Shown piece after piece: positions 50,211-60,753 of a stretch of DNA of 64,000 nt. The translations under genes and the position numbers were made by a program. This DNA is from Agroathelia rolfsii. Taxonomy: Eukaryota > Basidiomycota > Agaricomycetes > Amylocorticiales > Amylocorticiaceae. How positions within the stretch are numbered: the first letter of the stretch is position 1; each line of letters starts with the position of its first letter. Below the pieces are notes generated by a model, which was given only the letters and a program-made list of their open reading frames with translations, was not told the DNA's origin and did no database searches. The stretch is from positions 2,170,001 to 2,234,000 of the forward strand of contig JABRWF010000004.1 of assembly GCA_018343915.1 (NCBI GenBank), in the 5' to 3' direction.

Positions 50211-52244
50211 GGTTGTGTTCACAGATGGAGCTAGAAAGTAGTGGTGGTAGTGGTGGTGTTGTGGGTAGTAGAGGCGGTGTGTATGTGGCAGGGGGATGTG
50301 CTGGCAGGTGCTGTATTAGTGTACTGTATGCCCAAAAGAACAGTCACAGGTCCCCCCCCTGGCCTTGCCTTTCTCTGCCTGTTTTTGCCACCGTCTCTCG
50401 GGCGTTGCCACTTTCGGGTATCTAGCGTCCCTCGTTGGCACGGACAACGCTCACGGCAGCGACGACGAGACGGATGGCCCATGCGCTGCGCTCGACCGTC
50501 GCTTGCAGCCACACGAATGCGGTGTGATGGTGCTGATACTGATGATCCCCTCATAGCTATGTGAGACACACATGGATCTACGTCTTATCACACATGAATG
50601 CATGAATTTCTCTAAGCAGAACTAGCAACGATTTGTCAAGGGCGGCAAGGACTTGGAATGGGTGTAGGATACATTTGTGTGCCGAGCATATGCCGGTGTC
50701 AATCCGACTTGGATACATGTTCTTGTGATCGGATGATTTGGGAGGCAAAAACGGCAGAGCATGTGTTTATATCCCAATGATACAAACGACTTATAAACAG
50801 GGTGTCTCGGTTATATCCGTCTAGCCAAGTGCATATACATATTTATCTCGGTCTACAGTAGACTAAACCAGGATAGTTCACACAAATGTCTCCCAAAAAT
50901 CCTTTCAGCAGTTATTGTATTGCTAAGGGACCAGGAAATGGTAAGACGTCATATGCCATATGGTTTTATAAAAGTAAAAGATTGAATATGTAACTCAGCT
51001 CGTGTTCATATACCAACAATTTGAGCACTACATAATGTGCCAAAGCTTCGCAATATAGACTCCCATGGCTTGTAATAGAATAGAGTCTCCGCATGACAGA
51101 GAGAAGGCCGAGATGATGAAATCAATGAAACTTTGTCTCTCGATCTCATCATTGCCAGCATAATGTAGCATAGGAGTGCCTATCGTTGCTCCTACTCACT
51201 CGAAACACTAGTTCTAGTTGGAGTTATTTGAAACATCTAATAGCACAAGCTGACCAGAGGCAATGAGGGCCGCAGATGTAATCAACTTGCATGTAGATCG
51301 GTGTATGCACATGATTTGGGCCAGAGACAAGCAACCTTGCATGATATAATTTGATCTGAGCACTTTAGATGATGAATCATCTTCGGGGCTTCCTTAGCTT
51401 ATCTGAATGAAGTCTTGGAAAAAAAAACACGCTTGATCATTGCCTATGAAACATGCAAATTTTCCATGCCATGAGTCGATAATGCATGGGGTTAAGTGAA
51501 TTGAAGGAAAGGGACCACATGCAGCTCAAAAAGCTATTTGACCCTGGATCCAACAAGTTTCCAGTTCAGGTCCTGGAATGATTATGACTATTGTGTAATT
51601 AGTTCCTATATGAAAGCCATGCTGTACCGTCAGATCAGGCGCACATTGCGGAAGAGCCTAACCCGATGGCAAACAGTGATAAAAGTGTTTTAGTGTTATT
51701 CTTTTGTCTCTCCATTAATACCCTAGCCATTTTGCTGAGCCAAGAGAGATGGCTCAGGATGCAGATACCGGTGCGTCGAGCATAGCTAGTGGCTACCCGG
51801 CCAAAAATAGCCAATATCAACAAATACGAGTCAGGCTTGTTAGGCTTAAGGAATATTATACTCGGCAAAGCCAGCTGTAATGTATGTTAACAACTGAAGT
51901 ATGTAACAAGATTTTACGAGACAAGTTGGATTATCTACGTGTCAAGCACGACGCTCAGGTCAAAGCTTGTTAAGCTCGAGCCTTATCGGAAAGCGGAAAG
52001 TATACGGTAATGACTAAGCTCGGCCGAGATTTCCGAAGCTTCCGAAAGGAGAAATATATGCCGAATCCTTACCTATTGCTCATGATCACGAACAACTATG
52101 GCAGGCTCTTTGAACCAGGACCAGAAAAAAATGAAGTTTTCATGCTCTACATTTGGCAAACGAGATAAGCAAGCAAGATAAGCAAGAGTCGGCTAACTGG
52201 ACTCATCGACCTTGGGCATAATTTCTCGCTTCTCTTGTCTTGCG
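50211..52244. other. 2-kb divergent intergenic region
   Basis: Lies between the start of the coiled-coil gene (minus) and the start of the siroheme synthase gene (plus). No gene recognised. Near 51975-52055 there is a cluster of related short motifs (CGGAAAG, TTTCCGAAGCTTCCGAAA, AAGCTCGGCCGAG), partly palindromic, about 200 bp before the siroheme synthase ATG. Their function is unknown. Confidence 0.5.
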
Positions 52245-54081
52245 ATGATCTCAAACGCTTCTTCAAGCTACCCGGCACCTCAGCCAGGAGCCTCACTGCT
52301 ACTGTCCTTTCGTGCTGTCGAGAAACGGATTGTAATCTATGGCTCTGCGGCCCTTGCCGCCTCTCGTGCATTTGCAGCTCTGGAAGCGGGGGCAAACGTT
52401 ACCGTCGTTTCTCGTGGAGGCATAGATTCCACATGTGATGAGCTACAATGGCGATGTCGAGAGGGACAGCTCGAGATATTGGACGAAGAAAGTGTCGAAT
52501 TGAGACAGGTCATCACAGCTCCCAACTCAGCCTCACTTGTCTGTGTGACGGACACTTTGCTGTTATCATCACCTCGGAGGGAAAATGTTGATGTCGAAGC
52601 CATCGTAAAATTATGTCGCGAGGAAAGAATCCCCCTCAACGTCGCTGACCGACCTGATCTCTCGGATTTCTCTTTCTTGACCACCCACCGTTTTGGAAAA
52701 TCCCCCCTCCAAGTGGGTGTCACTACGAACGGGCGTGGATGCCGCCTTGCGTCACGGATCAAGCGCGACTTGGTAGCAAAACTTGACAAAGCATCCGGGG
52801 AGGCCGTCAGCCGTGTGGGTGAGATGCGAGACATGGCCAAACAAGAAATACCAAACGCGCCATTAGAGGACGATGAAGAGGAGTCGACACCAAACAGGCC
52901 CGTGCCTGTCCGTGTGCTAGCAGAGACGGAAGAAAGCCCCGCAGAACGCACGAGGCGGCGCATGAAATGGGTAGCGCAAGTGAGCGAATACTGGCCCATC
53001 GACCGCCTCGCAAGGTTGAATCATGATGAGATAGCCAGTGTGCTCAATGGACAACATGTAACTACGTCTTTGCCCTCGTCATCATCTGGCCTAATTCCCA
53101 CTACAACGACTACATTTGTTACGCTGCCTTCACAACACTCGCTCGACATACCACCGATACCCGGCACAATTTACCTCGTTGGATCGGGTCCAGGCCACCC
53201 TGCACTCCTCACTCGCGCCGCATATACGCTGCTCACAGAGCGAGCCCAGCTTGTGCTGTCCGATAAGCTGGTCCCTGCCTCGGTATTGGCCCTTATACCA
53301 CCCCATGTCCCAATCACCATTGCACGTAAGTTCCCAGGCAACGCAGATAATGCCCAGACAGAGATGATGGACGCCGCCATCGAAGCAGCTAGAAAAGGTC
53401 TTTGCGTCGTTCGTGTGCGTTTCCTTGCTTACTCCTGCATCTTTGATATCAGGCTGAGATGTTCCATTGGCTTGAACGATACAGCTCAAACAAGGCGATC
53501 CAACCATATATGGCCGCGCTGGTGAAGAGATCCTCTGCTTCCGCGCTGCTGGTCTACGCACCGTACTTGTTCCCGGCGTGAGCGCCGCATTGGCGGGCCC
53601 TGCCCTTGCCACGATCGCCGTGACGCAGCGCGGAGCCGCCGAAAGCTTGCACATCGCTACTGGTGTTGCGCGCGGCGGCCGTGCAGGCTCGATCCCAGCC
53701 TATACGCGCTCACAAACGCTCGTGCTACTCATGGGCGTCGCTCGACTAGGAGAGGTGGTCAAAGCACTGACAGGTGCGGGATATCCGCGATATATGCCTG
53801 TGGCGCTCATCGAGCGGGCTAGTTTGACGGATCAGCGAGTGCTAGAGACGACGTTGGAGTCATGCGAGGCGGCAGTGGAAGCACTCGGTGCGCAGAGACC
53901 GCCAGGAATGCTTATCTTTGGGTGGACGGTGCTTGCGCTCTCTGGGGCCGGTGATATGACGGTACTGGATGAGGGCGAGGACAATGAAGAAAAAGATTTA
54001 GCAAGGATCCCAAGGTGGCTTGGTGAGGGTGTTAGATGGAGGATACTAGAGGGCATTGATGATGAGTGGGAGGGGTTATGA
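52245..54081 (+). CDS. Siroheme synthase: precorrin-2 dehydrogenase fused to uroporphyrinogen-III methyltransferase
   Basis: Makes siroheme, the cofactor of sulfite reductase (and of nitrite reductase where present), from uroporphyrinogen III. The start is the ATG at 52245. The first ~200 residues form the Met8/CysG-N part: IVIYGSAALAASRAFAALEA (Rossmann start, with GSAA in place of the usual GGG), PLNVADRPDLSDFSF and GVTTNGRGCRLASRIKRDLV. A linker of about 60 residues leads to the SUMT (Met1/CobA) domain. It has IYLVGSGPGHPALLTRAAYT, VLSDKLVPASVLALIP, KQGDPTIYGRAGEEI, VPGVSAALAGPALATIAVTQ and THAT-like PAYTRSQTLVLLMGVARL. One intron (53415-53484) joins exons of 1,170 and 597 nt in frame, giving 588 aa. 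In S. cerevisiae these activities are supplied by separate MET8 and MET1. Intact. Confidence 0.92.
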
Positions 54082-54300
54082 TTTATTTGATTATTCTTAA
54101 CCTCTTGTAGAACGTTGTATTTGTATATTTCTTTATACATCTGGGTTACTGATTATTATCCTAGCTTTCTGTTTATGCTTGGCATATTTGTAAAGGTGGC
54201 TGCTTCACTGATGTATGCAGCCGTATGGTCTGATCTGTTCATCTCTTACTATCATCATCGTCATTCAGCACTCAGTCCGTTTCGCCCAGCTCATTATCTC

Positions 54301-55934
54301 ATGCCTACTTGTTAGTCCCCGGTTTGCTACTGATTCATTGGTGTAATTCTAATATTCTGTGCAGTTGCTGAGCTGAGAGCCAAGGCCGAGAAGGCAGCGA
54401 CCTCGGCCAAGACAGGCGCACAGAACACCCGCGACCGCTACTCGAGCACTCCAACTGCCAGAACATCCTTTGATTACAACCAGCCTCCCCCAGCACGCAC
54501 GAGTGTCGACTACAGCAACCGTAGAAGCATAGATCGTACACCGCGACAAAGTGTCGATCTCTCTCATGACGACCTACCCCGCTACACCACGAGCTCAAAC
54601 CCAGTGTCGCCTGGTCCACCGCCGCCTGTAGCATCGCGCTCGCGGCCGGGTACACAGACAGCACAATCCGGTCCATCCCCACCTCCAATTGCTTATCATA
54701 ATCGACCCAAAGAGTTCCCTTCATTTGGCTATCGGATCGAAGATGAGCAAGGTGCAGCTGCGACAGCAGACAGGATTGATTGGTCAAACCTATCTGAGGG
54801 CGACAAGCAGACATTCTTTGCCTGGCTGGACGAATTCTTCGCTAGATATACCGGTGGAAAAGCACTTTAAGGCCAAGGCCAGCGTCTACACATTCTCCAA
54901 GTCCTATCCGTCAACAATCACCCCCTAGTCGTGGAGCTCCTGTACGTGATCGAGTTCAGCCCGATACGACCCATCTCCAGGACATGAACATGTTACATAT
55001 ATTCCCTTTCTCTATATTCCAACATTGCATTGAGGACAGCCACCAATCGCCAGTCGTACAAGACCTGTTAAATGCTCTGCCGAAGAACTCGCACGTTACT
55101 TCGCTCCAACCACATCATGGGATAGTGATGACTATACCCCATGGTACACCCAATCCCAGTGCCCTCCTCTTCTCGGCCACACAGATACGCTCATTCATTG
55201 CGGTTACCAACAATACGGACCAGACAACAAAACCATCTTCGCCTGTGTGTTTTTCGCAGACTTGAGTATATGCTGGTATACAGTCACCTTTAACCCTTCC
55301 ACACCTTCCTCTCCTCCGTGTGAGCGCAGCGCACATTTGCGCCCACCCCCAACCCAATGGACCGCGCTGCACTCTTGGCCGCACACGAGACATACGGCAA
55401 GACCGTAGCGACATTTGCGGAGACCTACGCAGACGCCAATAGCGCCTGCGAAGGCCCTGGCTTCCTCGGGCGCGAGGGGGTGGAGTATTTCAAACAGTTT
55501 GATTACATGCCCCCGCCATGTCCTAGTTTGTGGTATCAACACGAGCACTTGATCTTCTCTTCTAAAAAGGGATTGGGTGTATGGCGCGGAGGTGACACCT
55601 GCCTAAGCCGCGGAGACGTGATCCAGCTGATGAACGCGCGCATGCCTTACGAGAATGGGTATGTCTTCATGCCTATGCAGGATGCAATTGTTACACGGGG
55701 CTCTGAACCTCTTGGATCCCATGTTGCTATGTTGCTGATGGGTGCGAGACGCGCCTTGGCGAGGTATAGGTTGTGGAACTGCGCGTGGGCGATACTGCGC
55801 GTCGGACGACGTACGATTTTGGTGATGTGAGTGTGGAGGAGGTATATGTTTATCGTGTAGTGGGTATGGAAGAGTATTTAGGTACGAGTATTGAAGCGCG
55901 TATGCCTGAAGGCGTAGATGCATTTTCTGTGTAG
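54301..55934 (+). pseudogene. BBC1/AIM3-like protein gene, apparently broken
   Basis: The family is a fungal actin-patch adaptor group with a C-terminal cysteine-proteinase-like fold. Exon 1 is only 10 nt (54301-54310, Met-Pro-Thr plus one base). It splices to AELRAKAEKAATSAKTGAQN at about 54369. Pro-rich linkers and DRIDWSNLSEGDKQTFFAWL follow. A clean intron (donor GTACGT at about 54943, acceptor GACAG at about 55035) leads to AEELARYFAPTTSWDSDDYT and FADLSICWYTVTFNPSTPSS. Then come ALLAAHETYGKTVATFAETY, GVEYFKQFDYMPPPCPSLWY, GVWRGGD, RRTTYDFGDVSVEEVYVYRV and the end MPEGVDAFSV at 55934. These blocks lie in different frames with no good intron between them: shifts near 54854, 55346 and 55730, plus an in-frame TAG at 55767-55769. 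Decay or sequence errors are both possible. The family assignment is from memory. Confidence 0.65.
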
Positions 55935-56331
55935 CTTGCAAAAGCCACAGGTTTTGTTTTATCTGTTGCGTGTGTATTTTAAGCTTCAAATCTTCGAATT
56001 CGTATACTGTAGTAGGGATCACTATGTCAATGAACTTCAGGAATGAGACAATATAGATTCAAACAACGAGCGGTAATTGATAAGCAGCGAGTGGCACTCG
56101 TATTCACCTCCTCCATCCAAAAAAGAACTTACATATTACGACCTCCTACAGTATTCAAAGAACATAAACTTGACAAGCTGATCCAGATCCACAAAAATGC
56201 TAACATAGATGAAAAAAGGAGATAAAGCAAGAAAGCACCAGTAAGCACATGACTGGAGGACTAGGAAGCAGCAAAAACTAAAAGCGATGAATGGTAGCAG
56301 CAACCCAAACAAAGAGCACAATAATCCAGAA
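55935..56331. other. Convergent 3' intergenic region
   Basis: About 400 bp between the broken BBC1/AIM3-like gene and the MSC2-like stop. AT-rich, with no gene or structure seen. Confidence 0.5.
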
Positions 56332-59300
56332 CTAAGCTCCCATAGGCAGGTGCACCTCCTCCACCTGAATTGTCAACTCTTCCAACCCGGAGATACGACT
56401 ACGCAGGAGAGTATCCACAGCGCCCACGACACGGTCCATGTTTGCGTACGTCCTCTTCACACTTGAGTGCGGGCCCGCGGGGTCGTGCCGTGACGCCGCT
56501 GAGGGCTCGAGCTGGATCCGGATGGAGCCAATCAGACTTGATGAATCTTTTGGCCAGAAGCGGGGTGAGGTGAAGGCAGCAAGGCCATCGATGTGAGGGA
56601 GCTGAATATGGTCAAGTTAGCTTCTTTAGTAAACGGAAGAAAGATGCTATGGGGAGACAGAGGTCTGTTCCTCCTGCAAGCACAGACAATTTCATCGACA
56701 TACCTCTGCTAATGCATCCCGAATGCCAGATTCACGATCATCGTCCACGTTGAGACACAATATCCTGCCGGTATCAATCACGAGCGGAATCACGCTCGCC
56801 GCGATCAGAATAGCAATGAACAGCGACGCAATTGGGTCAAATCCGGTCCAGTCGTATATTTGGATGAGTAACGTCGATACGATGACGCCTACCGAGCCCA
56901 GTGTGTCCTATTAATAGATATTAGTAAGAATAAAGAAGCTTATTATTCAGAATAGAGATGTAACATACTGCCATAACATGCAAAAACACACCCCGCATAT
57001 TATGACTATGCCCCTCATGATGGTGCCCATGTGCATGTGAATGGTCATGCAAATTGGGCGCGTGTCCATTCTCACTACTGTCCCCTCCACCACCGTGATG
57101 CACAGCAAAATGCTCGTCGTGCCCGAAACGGTAGTTGGGTGTCAGGGGTGACGGGCCCACAAAGTCGTCACGGAGATGACTTTTGAGTTCAAGCGCACTG
57201 GGCCGGCGCATAATGCCATTAGGAGCACTACCGTTCGTGGCGGCGGCTTCGTGATGATGGTTGTGGTCGTGGTGATGATCATGATGAGTGAGGTCAAGCG
57301 TTGAGATAGACAGCCGCTTTTTGTGATTTGTCGTAGATGGGTGGCGCGACTCAGTCGGCGAGTGCGAGTGTGAATGGACGGATTCTGTAGGTGAATGAAC
57401 GTGCGAGTGGGTGGACTCCGTAGGCGAGTGAGAGTGAGAATGGGTGTGAGAATGCGAATGGGTGTGATCATGTTCATGCTCATGATCATGATCCCCACAC
57501 TCGGAAGAATGATGGTCCGCATCATCATCCTCATTCACGGGCAGACCATTGATCTTCATCTGCGGGAAGGTGAAATGAGCCTCCATGGGCGTAAACCCAG
57601 GTTCAGGCAGAGACGCCTCATGCGAATGAGAATGGGAATGCGCATGCCCGTTCATTGCAGTTGATGGCGGCGGCGAAGATGCGTGCGAGTGGCCGTGCCC
57701 GTTGGCGTGGTCATGCGATGCATGAGAGTGAGATGCATGGGAGTGGGAGCCATGGGAGTGACCATGTGAATGAGAATGACCGGGTCCCTGAACACAGACG
57801 TTACCAGAATGAACAAAATCCACCGGAGAGTACGAGTGCTACTTACATGATGGTGCCCGCCCATAGCGAACATGCCAAAGAGGTTCACCCCCAAGCCTAC
57901 AGAGCTCACGAGCAGGAGCTGGCTCGTGTTCATCTCCGGCGGTTCTAACCTATAAGCAGGAAAAAGACACTTAATTCAAAAGGACCGAAAAGCAACCTTG
58001 TTATACTCACAATCTCTCTATAGCCTCAAAAATAATAAATATTGAGATCAAGATGAGGAAAATTCCATTCGCAAAGCCTGAAAGGGTTTCAATCCGACCA
58101 TAGCTGGGCACCAAGCATCAGGAAAAAACCGTCAGCACGTATGAAGATATGGAGCCGACCCCTTTCTCCTTACCCATAGGTGAATTGCTCGTTAGGCGGT
58201 CGCGTCGCCATAACAGATGCAAAGAGACCCACACCAATAGCCATACAATCAAACGCCATGTGAATAGCTTAAACCAAAGAAAGAAAGAAATTCAATCATT
58301 CAACAAATGCATGTAAGGCAGAAAAGAGCGAATACAAAACAATCTCACCATCAGAAATCAACCCAAGACTATTCGTCCAGACACCATAAAGCATCTGGAC
58401 AAGCATATATGCCATATTCAACATCAAGAAATAGAAAATTTTGCGCGACTCGGGATTCGAGAGGATAGTCTTCATGTACGTCCGGATCAAACGCGAGGTG
58501 GGTGTGCGAGAGCTGGTTTCCATATTGCGAATATTCCTCGGCTGCATGCCTATATAATAAAGTCCTGTATAAGCAAGCCGTACAGGAAGGTAGATTTTTT
58601 GAACGCATGCACAGACCGTAATAAAGCAATGCGCCGATGACAAGGTCAGCCCAGCTGGCCGATTGGGAGAAAGCTAACGGGCCAAGGACAGCCGCGAGAA
58701 TAAATGCGGTGGGGTATGATAAGATAAAGTATTGTCGACCGTATGAGAGTGAGGAAAGCGTGCGGTTCGTTTTGGGAACTTGGTGGAGGAGAGCAAAGGA
58801 CAGTAGGGAGATAGCCACAAGAGAGTAAAGTGGTAATTGGGGTGACTCGGGCCAGTGGAGCTGCAGAGAAAGTGGTGCATGAGAATAATTAAAAGCAAGA
58901 GTTCAAAGCAGTAGTAAAAACACGAACAGCAACTTTACGGAACGTGTACAATGGTAATCCGATAAACGCTGCTCCCAATGTAGATGCACCCGTGGCAAGA
59001 TTCGGGCCCAGGCTGTTCTTGAGGATGCCCTCTGTATGCTCGAGGAAGACAGATGTTAATCCATGAAGAACGAGCGCGCCATGTGAGATAAAGATGTCCG
59101 ATATTGGTTCAGACGAGTGACGGAGGATGTAACCAAACGATAGGAGAAAAGCGGCCATGACAGTGAGCGGCCGCTGAAACTGTGTCAGGTTAGTCCGTTA
59201 GTGAACGACCTGCAGAGATGCAGATAAAGATACAGATGCCATACAGATGTGGGCTCTAAAACAGTCTTAAACCATAACGCAGAGAAGTGAGTGAAGAGAA

Positions 59301-59889
59301 CAACCCTAAAATCATTCCTCCGTCAAATGGGAGCGATAGACCAAGACAGGCCGTAACGTACCTCAGAGTAGGCAATCGGTAAAGAGCAGTGAAGAGCGAA
59401 GACATTTGGACAAACAACAATAGAGAAGATAATCCAAGCACAGACCACTAAACCAAGGAACATTTTAATCGAATGTAGATAAATTGGATGGCGTAGCACA
59501 ATACATACCTCGACATTCTTCTTCTTAAACAGCTCACCCGTAAAGGCTTGCCATAACACAACAGCAAGCCCGCCGAGCGCCAATACGCGCAGGAGGGCCC
59601 AGAAGATGCCCACGTTGAGATCAAGTAGCCATTCCTTGCCCGCGAAGAGGGCCAGCGTCAGGAGCACATTTGAAAATAGGGCTTGCGGGACGAGATGGGT
59701 TGGTATCCTACATATGCCAGAACACTAGCTTTAGTATATTGAGGCATGTGTTAAGTTGAAATGGCAAGCAGCAGTAGACCGTTTTTGCCCGCCCGTTTGG
59801 GAGAGTAGGTGTCTAGAAGTGAATTATGCATACGTCTTAGATAACCGCGCCGGAGTGAGACCGTTCAAGCTGGCGTGTGATGCCTGCAT
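56332..59889 (-). CDS. MSC2: Zinc transporter of the secretory pathway, MSC2/ZnT5 type (cation diffusion facilitator)
   Basis: Moves zinc into the ER/early secretory pathway in exchange for protons. The probable start is at 59889 (MQASHASLNGLTPARLSKT), joined to IPTHLVPQALFSNVLLTLAL; this first join is tentative. The N-terminal half has the extra membrane helices of Msc2/ZnT5. The CDF core follows: RKIFYFLMLNMAYMLVQMLY, GVWTNSLGLISD-AIHMAFDC (HxxxD zinc site) and FTYGYGRIETLSGFANGIFL. A His-rich cytosolic loop of about 270 residues (56990-57790) comes next. The second half of the core has HVMADTLGSVGVIVSTLLIQ (HxxxD) and SLFIAILIAASVIPLVIDTG. The tail is RISGLEELTIQVEEVHLPMG, ending at 56332. 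About ten introns. Length and His-loop exceed yeast Msc2's. Confidence 0.9.
57330..57480. repeat. Coding tandem repeat in the MSC2-like His loop
   Basis: Three to four imperfect copies of a unit of about 11-12 codons, each with HSPTES followed by (V/T/R)HS-type His/Ser pairs. The flanking loop continues as simple HSHSH repeats. Likely to vary in copy number. Confidence 0.75.
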
Positions 59890-60753
59890 TTGCCTTGGGA
59901 GAGCTGCCGAGCGAACAAGAACACAATGTCTATGGTACTATGCGAGAATAGGAAGGTACGGTGCACTTGGGTAGGGATCGTGGGTTGGCCTGATTGGCTG
60001 TAAGGAGGAGACCAAAGCTGAAGACGAGAAGCGCTTTCAAGCTGGAGAAATATTGGAAATACTTATTGGTGTAAGTATTATTATATAGCCAATATACGGA
60101 ATACCTCCGATATACGGGTTCATATGACCCTCAACTCCATGTGCACACACCTCACTTCCGTGATTATTTATCAAATTCACATTTCTAATAACACGATACT
60201 AGTATCAAATCATTCAACGTATGTACATACACAAGACACTTTTTTTTTTCTGTCTACGGACTACTACCTATGCAGCTAAAAACAAACTGATTTACACAAA
60301 CCATTTCTTCTTTTTTCTTTTTCTTTTTTGTTAATAATGAGCTGCGTACGCAGGAACGTACGACGAGCTCTACAGAGATTATTCTTCGTACAGTATACAA
60401 GCATCCGGTGGAAGGGGTGATCAAGAAAGGAGATGTTGTTGGCCGGAACCGTCAGAGTCCGGGCGTTGCAAACGCCAATGCGGAAAGTAAAGAGAAGAGA
60501 GAGAGAGAGGGAAAAAAGCAAACACATGGTGATAGAAAAGGAAAGGAAATAAGGAAAACAAAACAAAGCTAAATCATACGCACCATATGATGCGTACGAA
60601 AAAGGAGGAATAAACAAGATCAAGAGGAAAGAGCATACGTGTATAGATACTATCCAGAAGATGGCAAGATTCGTCTATGAGATGGTTGAGATAACTTTCG
60701 GTCGGTCGGATAGAGAGGAGGATCTAAACAACCCATAAGCAACAAAAACTCGA
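59890..60753. other. Intergenic region upstream of the MSC2-like gene
   Basis: About 0.86 kb. By position it carries the MSC2-like promoter and the 3' UTR of the CCCH/Smr gene. T-rich runs lie near 60240-60330 and an AG-rich run near 60492-60512. No gene recognised. Confidence 0.5.

Noticed and set aside
54854..54882. A 29-nt intron that would restore the frame in the BBC1/AIM3-like gene
   Set aside because: It would be far below the 50-70 nt typical here, and it does not solve the later frame shifts or the in-frame TAG; kept only as an alternative.
55283..55329. A 47-nt intron (GTCACC...GCGCAG) fixing the second frame shift of the BBC1/AIM3-like gene
   Set aside because: The donor is weak and the removed bases encode a stretch that looks like the family's own sequence (VTFNPSTPSSP); a lost C in the C5 run explains it better, but transcripts are needed.
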